A stretch of 64,000 nt of DNA from Labedaea rhizosphaerae (GTDB lineage Bacteria; Actinomycetota; Actinomycetes; Mycobacteriales; Pseudonocardiaceae). The notes beneath the pieces are model-generated. The model was not told the origin of the DNA. It did not search any database and saw only the letters and a program-made list of their open reading frames with translations. Below, one piece after another: positions 53,086-61,517 of this stretch (the stretch's first letter is position 1; every line of letters starts with the position of its first letter). The translations under genes were made by a program, and so were the position numbers. Location: positions 1 through 64,000 of the forward strand of contig NZ_SNXZ01000008.1 of NCBI RefSeq assembly GCF_004362825.1, in the 5' to 3' direction.

Positions 53086-55544
53086 CCGATGGTCCCGACC
53101 GGCTCGTCCAGGTCGTCGTAGAGGTTGCCGGTGGTCTGCCACCGGCTCGCGCCACGCTCGGTGGCCTCGCCGCCGCGCGCACCCGCGCCGCCCATCGGCA
53201 TCATCGGCATGCCGCCGGAACCACCGGCCGGAGCGGATCCTTGCGCGGCCGCCACGGTGTGCGCGCCCGACTGGCCGCCGGTGTGGCTGCCGGAGCTCGC
53301 CATCCCGTCGCCGGACGTGTTGTGGTGGTGGACCTGGTGGCCGCCGCCATGCCCACCAGCGCTGTGGTGGCCGGTGCTCGCCGCGCCGTCGTGACCACCC
53401 CCGTGATTACCACCGTGATCGCCGCTGTGGTGGTGACCGCCGCCGTGGTGACCCTGGTGGCCGTTGTGCCCATTGTGTCCACCGTGTCCATTGTGGCTGG
53501 CGGTGCCCTGGTCGCCGGTGTGGCCGGACTGGCCGGTTTGGTCGTTCTGGTCGGACGCGTCGAAGTCGAGCTGGTAGTTCTGCGGGTGGCCGCTGCCGTC
53601 GTCGATGGTCAGGCCGACCGAGCCGTCACCCGGGTCGCCGTGCACGGTGACGGTGACCGAACCGTCGTGCACGGTGGCGTTGCCGCTGCTGTCGGCGGTG
53701 ACGTGCTGGACGCCGGACTGGTCCGCTCCTGTGGCCGGGTCCGCGGTGGCCGAGCCGGTCGGCAGCCCCGTGGTCGGGTCCACGGTGGAGGAACCGGTCG
53801 GCAGGCCGGTGGCCGGGTCGGTCCCGGTGGCGCCGCTGAAGTCCAGGTCGTAGGTCTTCGGGTGCCCGGTGCCGTCGTCGACGGTGAGCGTGGCGTGCCC
53901 GGTGGCGTCCGGTTCGGACACGGTGTAGGTGGCGTCGCCGTTCTTGATGGTCACCGTGCGCCCGGTCTGGCTGCCCGGAGTCCCTGGCGTGCCAGGAGTT
54001 CCCGGCGTGGTCGGGTCGGTCGGCGTGGTGGGCGTGGTCGGCACCGTGGGGTTGGTGCTCGGGTTGGTGTTGGACGGCGTCGTCGTGTCCGTCGGGTTGC
54101 TCGGCACGCCGGGCGTCGACGGTGTGGACGGTGTGGACGGTGTCGAGGGAATGGACGGCGTCGAGCTGGACGGAGTGGTCGGCACGGACGGGGTGGTCGG
54201 CACGGACGGGGTGGACGGCACCGAGGGCGTGCTCGGCGTCGTAGTGCCGCTCGGGGACGTGGTGCCGCTCGGAGACGTGGAACCGCTCGGGGTGGTGACC
54301 GTGCCGGTACCGGTCGGGGTCTGCGGGTTCGGCTTCGGCTTGGCCTTCTCCGTCGGCGCGATGCCGCTGTCGAGGTTGGTGAAGACCTTCGGGTCCAGCT
54401 TGTCCATGCCGCCGGTGAGGGTCTCCCAGCTCTTCTGCACCGCGGTCTTCGTCGTGGTGTTGACGCTGTCGAAGCTCTGCTTCTTACCGTCGAACTCGGT
54501 GACGAACGTGCCGTTGAGCCAGTTCGTGGCCGACTGCGCCATCAGGTCCTTGACCTGATCGCCGAAGAAGTGCCACGGGCCGCCGAAGAGGCCGCCGTCG
54601 TCGAAGACGTCCTTGTCGATGCCGCTGAACATCGACCAGCCGCCCTCGACCATGCCCTTGAGGTTCTCCCGGTCGGCTTGCTTGCGGGCGGCCTGGATGA
54701 CCCGGTCGATGTCCTGCGGGGTGAAGCCGTCGATCGTGTCGGCCCAGAGGTTCAGCACCCCGCGGGCCCGCTGCGCGACCGCGCTCTCGGCGCTGTCGAC
54801 CGCGGCCGTGATCAGGTGTTGCGTGGTCTGCGGGTAGTCGACGACCTTGCGCGCGTCCTCGTTGAACTTGCGGCAGTAGGCGTCGGCGGCATCGGCCGCG
54901 TCGCCCTTCCAGAACGAGCGCAGGCTGTCGGTGTCGCCGTTGAGGTCGAGCTCGATCTCGCCGAGGTCGGTGTGCACCGCGCCCAGGTCGGCGGCGTCGT
55001 GGCGCAGCTTCGCGAACGCGATGTCCTTCAGCTCGTCGTACGGGTTGCGGATGTCGGTGACCAGGTTGGGCGCGCAACCCTTCCAGTTCTGGTATTGGGG
55101 GATGAACCACTCGAAGAAGCGCATCCCGCGCGAACCCGGTTCGAGCAGGTCGTTGGAGGTGCTGACGCCCGAGCCGCCGTTGGCCACGGTCCGCGACTCC
55201 GCGTTGCCCAGGTCGGTCTGCGCGGTGCTCTGCTCGACGTCCTTGTCGGCGCGCCCGGTTTCCTGGTTGTAGGTCTCCTGCGCGGCCTTGCGGTCGTCGT
55301 CGGAGATGTAGCCGCGGTGCGTCTTGTCGCTGACGTAGTCCTTGACGCCGTACTTCTCCGCGTAGTCCGAGATCTCGTCGGCGTTCTTCCAGAAGTCGGA
55401 GTTGCGCTGACCGGCGAAGGGCGGCAGCGGCGAGGTGGCGTTGCCGTCGGCGTAGGCACGCAGGATGCGGGCCTTGTCGTCGTCGGAGACGTTGGGGTCG
55501 TCCAGGTACTTCTTGACGTCGCTCCACTTGGTCCAGTCGGTCAT
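53082..55544 (-). CDS. Large WXG-like secretion-associated protein with repeats and His-rich region
   Basis: An 820-aa protein. The N-terminal half (1-395) is helical with a WxG-type turn (RSFWKGDAADAADAYCRKFNE), as in type VII secretion substrates and PPE-like proteins. A Pro/Ser/Thr linker (about 400-520) follows, then two copies of a short beta unit (TLTVDDGTGHPKTYDLDF and GLTIDDGSGHPQNYQLDF), a Gly/His-rich stretch (HNGHGGHNGHNGHQGHHGGG), and a conserved-looking end, GGMPMMPMGG ... LYDDLDEPVGTIG, seen in many actinobacterial secretion-linked proteins. Start ATG 55544 overlaps the EspC-like stop. Confidence 0.8.
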   Translation of the reverse strand: MTDWTKWSDVKKYLDDPNVSDDDKARILRAYADGNATSPLPPFAGQRNSDFWKNADEISDYAEKYGVKDYVSDKTHRGYISDDDRKAAQETYNQETGRADKDVEQSTAQTDLGNAESRTVANGGSGVSTSNDLLEPGSRGMRFFEWFIPQYQNWKGCAPNLVTDIRNPYDELKDIAFAKLRHDAADLGAVHTDLGEIELDLNGDTDSLRSFWKGDAADAADAYCRKFNEDARKVVDYPQTTQHLITAAVDSAESAVAQRARGVLNLWADTIDGFTPQDIDRVIQAARKQADRENLKGMVEGGWSMFSGIDKDVFDDGGLFGGPWHFFGDQVKDLMAQSATNWLNGTFVTEFDGKKQSFDSVNTTTKTAVQKSWETLTGGMDKLDPKVFTNLDSGIAPTEKAKPKPNPQTPTGTGTVTTPSGSTSPSGTTSPSGTTTPSTPSVPSTPSVPTTPSVPTTPSSSTPSIPSTPSTPSTPSTPGVPSNPTDTTTPSNTNPSTNPTVPTTPTTPTDPTTPGTPGTPGTPGSQTGRTVTIKNGDATYTVSEPDATGHATLTVDDGTGHPKTYDLDFSGATGTDPATGLPTGSSTVDPTTGLPTGSATADPATGADQSGVQHVTADSSGNATVHDGSVTVTVHGDPGDGSVGLTIDDGSGHPQNYQLDFDASDQNDQTGQSGHTGDQGTASHNGHGGHNGHNGHQGHHGGGHHHSGDHGGNHGGGHDGAASTGHHSAGGHGGGHQVHHHNTSGDGMASSGSHTGGQSGAHTVAAAQGSAPAGGSGGMPMMPMGGAGARGGEATERGASRWQTTGNLYDDLDEPVGTIG

Positions 55545-55849
55545 GACTGCCCCCGCATCCCGCTGGTGTTGCCCTCTTCGGTCTGTTCGTAGTCCTGGTA
55601 GGCGTCGTGCAGGCGGTCGCCGAGCGTGCTCGTGGCGGTCGAGTAGCTCCGGATGGGAGCGACGAGCTTGTCGTGGCGCGCGGTGGTGTAGGCCGAGCCC
55701 TTGTCCTGGAACACGCGCCCGAAGTCGGCCGCCGTGACCTGGCCGTGGTCGACCTTGTCGGCCTGGTCGTTGATCGGCGTGACCTGGCTCTTGATCTTGG
55801 TGGTCACGGCGGACATTTCCCCGGTCCGCGTGCCGTATCCGTCGGGCAC
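55541..55849 (-). CDS. EspC-like type VII secretion-associated protein
   Basis: A 102-aa helical protein, GTG start at 55849 behind GAGGGGAGATGCC. The core (MSAVTTKIKSQVTPINDQAD... VTAADFGRVFQDKGSAYTTA... RLHDAYQDYEQTEE) has the length and heptad spacing of EspC/DUF2580 and WXG100-type proteins, which pair with larger substrates of ESX systems. It heads the leftward three-gene operon with ATGA overlaps, divergent from the SARP gene across 167 bp. No ESX ATPase or membrane component is in the window. Confidence 0.75.
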   Translation of the reverse strand: MPDGYGTRTGEMSAVTTKIKSQVTPINDQADKVDHGQVTAADFGRVFQDKGSAYTTARHDKLVAPIRSYSTATSTLGDRLHDAYQDYEQTEEGNTSGMRGQS

Positions 55850-56016
55850 GGCATCTCCCCTCGTTCTCTGCGTCGACCCCCAGCAATGCCGCTTCTGACG
55901 TGACCGTCTCCCGGGCCGTTCCTGAATCCTGTTCAGACGGACAAGGAATTCACGCAAGGAAATCTCCCAGGGCACGGGCGGGCAAGGACTGCGCTGGTGG
56001 GCGTAGGTTCGAGACC

Positions 56017-58704
56017 GTGGAGTTCCGCATTCTCGGACCCCTCGAGGTGTGGTCCGGCCGCGAGCGGGTGGCTTTGGGCGGCCCGCAGAACGAGCGGCTG
56101 CTGGCCGCGCTGCTGCTCGGCGGCGGCCGGGTGGTCCCGCTGGCCGCCCTGGTCGACGCGCTGTGGGACGAGGACCCGCCACCGACCGCGAAGCACCAGG
56201 TGCACAAGGTGATCGCCAAGCTGCGGCAGCTGCTGCCCGGGATCATCCATACCGACGGGCCCGGGTACCGGGTGCGTGCGGATGCGGTGGACCTCGAGCG
56301 CTTCGAACGCCTGGCCGCCACCGGCACCATCGCCGGGTTGACCGAGGCGCTCAGCCTCTGGCGTGGCCCCGCGCTCGCCGGTGTGGACGGCGCCGCCTTG
56401 CGCACGGCCGCGGCGGCGTTGGACGAGCGGCGGCTCGCGGTGACCGAGGAGCTGACCGACCTGCGCCTGGCCGCGGGGGAGTCGGCGGCGCTGGTCGTCG
56501 AGCTGCCCCGCCTGATCGAGGCGAACCCCTACCGCGAACGGCTGCGTGCGCAGCTGATGATCGCGTTGTACCGCGGCGCGCGCCAAGCCGACGCGCTCGC
56601 CGTCTACCAGCAGACGCGGGCCTTGTTCGACGAGGAACTCGGTGTCGAACCCGGGGCCGAGCTCGCCGAACTGCACCAGCGGGTGCTGCGTGCCGACCCG
56701 GCGCTGGACCTGCCCGCCCGCGACACCGGGCGCAGCACGCTGCCGTACGACCTGCCGGACTTCGCCGGCCGCCGGACCGAGCTCGCCGCGGTGCTCGCGG
56801 CCACCGAGGCGGCGCCGATCGTCGCCATCGACGGCATGGCCGGGGTGGGCAAGACGGCGCTGGCCGTGCACGTGGCCCACCGGGTCGCCGCCCGGTTCCC
56901 GCACGGCCGGCTGCTGCTCGACCTGCGTGGGCACACGCCGGGCGCGGTGCCGGTCGACCCGGAGGTGGCGCTCGCTCAGCTGCTGGGCATGCTCGGCGTG
57001 GCCGAGCAGTCCATCCCCGAGGGGCTCGAGCAGCGCGCGGCGCGGTGGCGCGCCGAACTGGCCGATCGCAAGGTGTTGCTCGTGCTGGACAACGCGGCGA
57101 GCGCGGCCCAGGTGCGCCCGCTGCTGCCGAGTGGCCCGGGTTGCCTCGTGGTGATCACCAGCAGGCGGCGTCTGGGCGTGCTGGACGGCGCCGAGGTCCA
57201 CTCGCTCGAACCCATGCCGGACGACGACGCCGCCGTGCTGTTCGCCAACGTGGTCGGGGTGCGGCGCGCGGCGGCCGAACCGGACGCGGCCGCCGAGGTG
57301 GTCGGGTTGTGCGGGCGCCTGCCGCTGGCCCTGCGCATCGCCGCGACCCGGCTGGCCGCGCGTCCCGTGTGGACGGTCGCGGACCTGGCCCGGCGGCTGC
57401 GGGACGCGAGCGGCCGGCTGGCCCAGCTGACCGTCGCCGACCGGGGCGTCGGTGCCGCGTTCGCCCTGTCCCACCAGCAACTCGATCCCGACGAACAGCG
57501 CGTGCTCGCGTTGCTGGGCCGGCACCCGGGCTCGGAGTTCGAGAAGTTGTCGGTGGCCGCGCTCGCCGGCGTGTCGCCGTCGCGTGCCGAGGAGCTGCTG
57601 GAAAGCCTGCTGGACGCCCACCTGCTCAGCCAGCGCACGGCCGACCGCTACACGTGCCACGACCTGGTGCGGGAGTTCGCCTTGGAACTGCCCGCCGACG
57701 AAGCCGAACCGATGGCCCGGTTGCGGGACTTCTACCTCGCGGCGACCACCGCGGCCGCCGACCGGATCAGCCCCGAGGGCCGCCGCTTCGACCCGGTGAT
57801 CGCGTTGCCGCCCGCCGAGTTGCCTCGTGTCGACGGGCTCGACCAGGCGCTGGCGTGGCTCGCCGCCGAGCACGACGCGCTGATGGCGATCGCGGGCGGC
57901 CCGCACGGCTGGCAGCTGACGTTGGTGCTGCGTGCCTACTTCGAGCACCGTGGCCACTTCGGACAGTGGCGCGCCACGCACGAACGAGCCCTGCGCGAGA
58001 CGACGGACAACCTGCGGGCAACCGCGTTGCTGGAGTTCAACCTCGCCGCGGTCGCCATGTGGACCGAGCGCCCCGACGACGGGATGACCCACCTGCGCCG
58101 CGCGATGGCGGCCGTCGACGCCGGCGACCCGGTCGACCAGCAGCTGCGCGCGACCATCCTGACGAACCAGGGAATGCTTGCCCACCAACAGTTCCGGGAC
58201 GTCGAGGCGACCGGCTACCTGCGCGCGGCCCTGGCCATCGAGCACGACGACGTGCGGGTCCGGGCGTTGACGGTGAACAACCTGGCGCTGACCGAAGGCC
58301 GGCTGGGCGCGGCCGACAAGGCGATGCGACACCACCGCGAGGCGTTGGCGCTGGCCCGTGCGGCGCGGCTGCCCACGGCTGAACGCGGTGTCCTGCTCAG
58401 CATGGGCGAGACCGCCCTGCGCCTGGGCCTGCCCGCCGAAGAAGCGTTCCGCGAAGCCCTCGACCTGGCTCGCGCCGGCCGCTTCCGCATCCAAGAGGCC
58501 CTGGCCCTCGACGGCCTGGCCCACGCGACGGGCGACCAAGGGCACTGGCGGGCGGCGCTCGCGATCCTCACCGACCTCGGCGTGCCGCGGGCCGGCGTGG
58601 TCGCCCGGCACCTGGCGAACCCGGGCCTGCCGTGCTGCGAACTGTGCGGAGAACCGGACCGTGCGGCACACCCCCAGCCGCACCGCACGGCCCACCTCCC
58701 CTGA
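56017..58704 (+). CDS. Second SARP/AfsR-type regulator with BTAD, NB-ARC and TPR domains
   Basis: An 895-aa protein with the same order of domains as the one at 805: winged helix (VEFRILGPLEVWSGRERVALGGPQNERLLAALLLGGGRVV), BTAD (about 90-235), NB-ARC with P-loop GMAGVGKTA at about 273-281 and GRLPLALRIAA, then TPR-like helices to the end. A C-terminal cysteine cluster (LPCCELCGE) is peculiar to this copy. GTG 56017 starts the family pattern; an upstream in-frame ATG at 55900 would add an unlikely 39 residues. It diverges from the EspC-like operon, its probable target. Confidence 0.92.
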   Translation: MEFRILGPLEVWSGRERVALGGPQNERLLAALLLGGGRVVPLAALVDALWDEDPPPTAKHQVHKVIAKLRQLLPGIIHTDGPGYRVRADAVDLERFERLAATGTIAGLTEALSLWRGPALAGVDGAALRTAAAALDERRLAVTEELTDLRLAAGESAALVVELPRLIEANPYRERLRAQLMIALYRGARQADALAVYQQTRALFDEELGVEPGAELAELHQRVLRADPALDLPARDTGRSTLPYDLPDFAGRRTELAAVLAATEAAPIVAIDGMAGVGKTALAVHVAHRVAARFPHGRLLLDLRGHTPGAVPVDPEVALAQLLGMLGVAEQSIPEGLEQRAARWRAELADRKVLLVLDNAASAAQVRPLLPSGPGCLVVITSRRRLGVLDGAEVHSLEPMPDDDAAVLFANVVGVRRAAAEPDAAAEVVGLCGRLPLALRIAATRLAARPVWTVADLARRLRDASGRLAQLTVADRGVGAAFALSHQQLDPDEQRVLALLGRHPGSEFEKLSVAALAGVSPSRAEELLESLLDAHLLSQRTADRYTCHDLVREFALELPADEAEPMARLRDFYLAATTAAADRISPEGRRFDPVIALPPAELPRVDGLDQALAWLAAEHDALMAIAGGPHGWQLTLVLRAYFEHRGHFGQWRATHERALRETTDNLRATALLEFNLAAVAMWTERPDDGMTHLRRAMAAVDAGDPVDQQLRATILTNQGMLAHQQFRDVEATGYLRAALAIEHDDVRVRALTVNNLALTEGRLGAADKAMRHHREALALARAARLPTAERGVLLSMGETALRLGLPAEEAFREALDLARAGRFRIQEALALDGLAHATGDQGHWRAALAILTDLGVPRAGVVARHLANPGLPCCELCGEPDRAAHPQPHRTAHLP

Positions 58705-58725
58705 CCCCACCCGGAGAGAGGGTGG

Positions 58726-58760
58726 GCCGTGCGGCGGGTCCTCCCAGGCCGCCGCACGGC
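58726..58760. terminator. Perfect 12-bp hairpin between convergent genes
   Basis: GCCGTGCGGCGG (58726-58737) pairs with CCGCCGCACGGC (58749-58760) around an 11-nt loop, in the 63-bp gap between the SARP gene and the opposite secreted-protein gene. A very GC-rich stem without T-tract, as usual in actinomycetes; it can serve both genes. Confidence 0.75.
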
Positions 58761-58767
58761 GAGCCCG

Positions 58768-59262
58768 TCAGTTGGGCAGGCGGTGGACGGTGTCCATGCC
58801 GACCGTCCACTTGCCGTGCTCGTTCACCATCGTCATGGCGACGGCGAAGTGGACGTCGGTGCCCGCGCTCGCGTTGACGCTGTGCGCGTCGACGACCGCG
58901 ACCCCGCCCTCGCAGCCGGCGAACACGGTCTCGGACAGGATCGTGGTCTTCCAGACCCAGCCCGGCACCGTGAAGTCCTTGCGGGCGTTGGCCATGATCG
59001 CGTCCCGGCCGTAGGTGACGTTGCCGTCGTAGAAGAAGAGCATCTTCGGGTTCAGCACGGCCTCGTACCGCTGCGGGTCGCGGGCGTTGTAGGCGGCGTT
59101 GTCCTCCAGCACCGCCGCGTGCATCCCCGCCGCGCACCTGTCGTGGTGGCTCGACGCCGACGCCGACGCCGACGCGACGGTCGGCACGGCGACCGCGGCG
59201 ATGCCCGCGGCGCTCATGGCCACGGCTGCCACGCCGGCGGCGACAGCATGCTTCTTGCGCAT
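58768..59262 (-). CDS. Secreted NTF2/SnoaL-like protein
   Basis: A 164-aa exported protein. Signal peptide MRKKHAVAAGVAAVAMSAAG to about VASA (residue 32). The mature part is an NTF2-fold domain: AAVLEDNAAYNARDPQRYEAVLNPKMLFFYDGNVTYGRDAIMAN, followed by the beta sheet VDAHSVNASAGTDVHFAVAMTMVNEHGKWTVGMDTVH. Two Cys (DRC, AGC) could form a disulfide outside the cell. The family includes ketosteroid isomerase-like enzymes and binding proteins; activity cannot be predicted. It diverges from the oxidoreductase/ECF41 pair. Confidence 0.85.
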   Translation of the reverse strand: MRKKHAVAAGVAAVAMSAAGIAAVAVPTVASASASASSHHDRCAAGMHAAVLEDNAAYNARDPQRYEAVLNPKMLFFYDGNVTYGRDAIMANARKDFTVPGWVWKTTILSETVFAGCEGGVAVVDAHSVNASAGTDVHFAVAMTMVNEHGKWTVGMDTVHRLPN

Positions 59263-59343
59263 GATCCCTCCTCAGGGGGTTGTCCTGCGCAGCAGCGTCG
59301 GCCGTGCCGCTCCTCAGCCGCTCCCCAACGCGGGGAGCGGCTG

Positions 59344-59388
59344 TGACGTCCGTCACGTCAGATCACGTTCGCCGCCCGCTGTCTCGTC
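59344..59388 (+). promoter_or_regulatory. Palindrome and possible ECF41-type promoter before the oxidoreductase gene
   Basis: TGACGT (59344-59349) and ACGTCA (59355-59360) form an inverted repeat; GATCACG (59361-59367) and CGTC (59385-59388) are spaced 17 bp, roughly like the TGTCACA/CGTC promoters known for ECF41 sigma factors. The -35 match is weak, so this is only a candidate for autoregulation of the oxidoreductase-sigma pair. Confidence 0.25.
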
Positions 59389-59420
59389 CGGTGGTTGTGA
59401 TCGAACGAAAGGACGAGGCA

Positions 59421-60575
59421 ATGCACAAGATCGTGATCCTCGGGGCCGGCTACGCGGGCTTGATGGCGCTGACCAGCGTGGTCGGCCGGACGAAGAAGCG
59501 CGACGACGTCCACGTGACCCTGGTCAACCCGAGCGAGCGGTTCACCGAGCGGCTGCGCCTGCACCAGGTCGCCGCGGGCCGCCCGGTCGCCGACTTCCGG
59601 CTCCCCGACATGCTGGAGGGCACCGGCGTCGAGCTGGTGCGGGGCTGGGTCACCGGCATCGACGCCACCGCCCGCACCGTGCGCGTCGACGACGAGCACG
59701 TGCTCACCTACGACACGCTGGTCTACGCACTCGGGTCGGTGGCCGACACGGCCGTCCCCGGGGCCGACGAGCACGCCTACACCCTGGACAACGCGCAGAA
59801 CGCTGCCCTGCTCGCGCAGCGCCTGACCGACCCGGACACGAAGACCGTCGCGGTGTGCGGCAGCGGGCTGACCGGCGTCGAGGTGGCGGCGGAGATCGCC
59901 GAGGCGCACCCGGGACTGACCGTCGAGCTGCTCGGCCGGGGCGAACCTGGGGCCGACTTCGGGCCCAAGGCCAAGGCCCACCTGGATGCCACGCTCGACC
60001 GGCTCGGCGTCCGGGTGCGCGCCGGCGTCGAGATCACGAAGGTGCTGCCCGACTCCGTGGCGCTGGCGGGCGGCGGGTCCGTCCCGGCCGACGTTGTGGT
60101 CTGGACCAGCGGCGTCCACGTCTCACCGTTGCCCGCCGCGGCGGGGCTGGAAGTGGACGAGCGCGGCCGCGTGATCACCGACGCCGCGCTGCGGTCGGTG
60201 TCGCACCCGGAGATCTACGTGGTCGGCGACGCGGCCGCGGTCCGGCAGACCTGGGGCGAGCTGCACGGCACGTGCCAGAGCGGCATGCCGACCGGCGCGC
60301 ACGCGGGCATGTCGATCGCGCGCCAGCTGGATGGCAAGGAGCCCAAGCCATTCCGGTTCGGCTACATCCACATCCCGGTGAGCCTCGGCCGTGGCGACGC
60401 GGTCGTCCAGTTCACCAAGCCGGACGGCACGCCGCGGCGCTGGTCGCTGCGCGGCAAGCGCGCGGTCTGGTACAAGGAGACGGTGAGTTCCGCGCCCTGG
60501 CCGACCTGCGGCCGCATGATGCGCCACCCGGCCACCGCGTCGGTGTGGCCGCACGGCGGGCGGCGCAACCGGTGA
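59421..60575 (+). CDS. FAD-dependent NADH dehydrogenase-like oxidoreductase
   Basis: A 384-aa two-dinucleotide-binding flavoprotein. FAD motif ILGAGYAGL at 5-13, the NAD(P)H motif VAVCGSGLTGVEVAAEIA at about 150-167, and the FAD ribityl contact VVGDAAAV near residue 270. It resembles Ndh-2/pyridine-nucleotide-disulfide oxidoreductases. It is coupled (GTGA) to an ECF41-type sigma factor; in that family an adjacent oxidoreductase, decarboxylase or epimerase (COE) gene is usually the main target. ATG 59421 follows AAGGACGAGGC. Confidence 0.9.
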   Translation: MHKIVILGAGYAGLMALTSVVGRTKKRDDVHVTLVNPSERFTERLRLHQVAAGRPVADFRLPDMLEGTGVELVRGWVTGIDATARTVRVDDEHVLTYDTLVYALGSVADTAVPGADEHAYTLDNAQNAALLAQRLTDPDTKTVAVCGSGLTGVEVAAEIAEAHPGLTVELLGRGEPGADFGPKAKAHLDATLDRLGVRVRAGVEITKVLPDSVALAGGGSVPADVVVWTSGVHVSPLPAAAGLEVDERGRVITDAALRSVSHPEIYVVGDAAAVRQTWGELHGTCQSGMPTGAHAGMSIARQLDGKEPKPFRFGYIHIPVSLGRGDAVVQFTKPDGTPRRWSLRGKRAVWYKETVSSAPWPTCGRMMRHPATASVWPHGGRRNR

Positions 60576-61465
60576 CCGAGCTCGACCCGGTCTTCGCCGA
60601 CCACCGCAACCTGTTGTTCTCGGTGGCCTACCGGATCCTCGGGTCCGCCGCCGACGCCGAGGACGCCGTGCAGGAGACGTGGGTGAAGTGGTCGGCGGCC
60701 GACCGGTCGGAGGTCGCCGACCCCAAGGCATACCTGGTGCGCATCGTGTCCAATGTGGCCATGGACCGGCTGCGGTCCGCGCAGGTCCGGCGCGAGACCT
60801 ATGTCGGACCATGGCTGCCCGAGCCGATCCTGACCACGGCCGACACGGACAGTGCCCCCGCCGACGACGTCTCCCTGGCCCTGTTGGTGGTGCTGGAGAC
60901 GTTGAGCCCGCTCGAACGCGCGGTGTTCGTGCTGAAGGAAGCGTTTGCCTTCACCTACGGCGAGATCGCCGACGCGGTCGGGCGCACGGAGGATGCCGTG
61001 CGCCAGGCCGCGCACCGCGCCCGCGAGCACGTCTCCGCGCGGCGGCCGCGGTTCCTGGCCGACCGGCGCAGGCAACGCGAGGTCACCGAGCGGTTCTTCG
61101 CGGCCACCTCCGGCGGCGACATCAACACGTTGATGCAGCTGCTCGCCCCGGACGTGACACTGTGGACGGACGGCGGCGGCAAGGTCCGCCAGGCCCACCG
61201 CCCGATCTTCGGCGCGGAGCGGGTCGCCAAGTGGTTCGCCGGCGTCGGGACCCGGGCCTACGAAGGTGTCCTGCCCTCGGAGATGACCGCCGAGGTGGTG
61301 GAGCTCAACGGGGTTCCCGGCGTCGTGTTCCGCGGCGCGGGCCGGACGATCGCGACCCTGTCGTTCGACCTCGACGAGGACGGCCGCATCATCGGCATCC
61401 ACAACGTCGCCAACCCGGACAAACTGGCCGCGGTCGCCGCCGGGATCGTGCACCCCCTGCACTGA
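60572..61465 (+). CDS. ECF41-type sigma factor (SigJ-like)
   Basis: A 297-aa ECF sigma factor. Region 2 (FADHRNLLFSVAYRILGSAADAEDAVQETWVKW) and region 4 (LSPLERAVFVLKEAFAFTYGEIADAVGRTEDAVRQAAHRAREH) are joined by a linker with the ECF41 motif WLPEP. The long C-terminal extension is an NTF2/SnoaL-like domain carrying the two other ECF41 motifs, DGGGK (in LWTDGGGKVRQA) and NPDKL (in VANPDKLAAV). In this group the extension tunes activity instead of an anti-sigma factor. GTG 60572 overlaps the oxidoreductase stop. Confidence 0.94.
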   Translation: MTELDPVFADHRNLLFSVAYRILGSAADAEDAVQETWVKWSAADRSEVADPKAYLVRIVSNVAMDRLRSAQVRRETYVGPWLPEPILTTADTDSAPADDVSLALLVVLETLSPLERAVFVLKEAFAFTYGEIADAVGRTEDAVRQAAHRAREHVSARRPRFLADRRRQREVTERFFAATSGGDINTLMQLLAPDVTLWTDGGGKVRQAHRPIFGAERVAKWFAGVGTRAYEGVLPSEMTAEVVELNGVPGVVFRGAGRTIATLSFDLDEDGRIIGIHNVANPDKLAAVAAGIVHPLH

Positions 61466-61517
61466 CCCGACGACCGGCCGTGTCGGACGGGACCGCGGAT
61501 GGGCCATGGTGGGAGTC

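Noticed and set aside
54080-54300. Short tandem repeats (GTCGGCACGGACGGG-like) as a possible CRISPR or iteron array
   Set aside because: They are codon-level repeats of the Pro/Ser/Thr linker in the 820-aa protein, in frame and without unique spacers.
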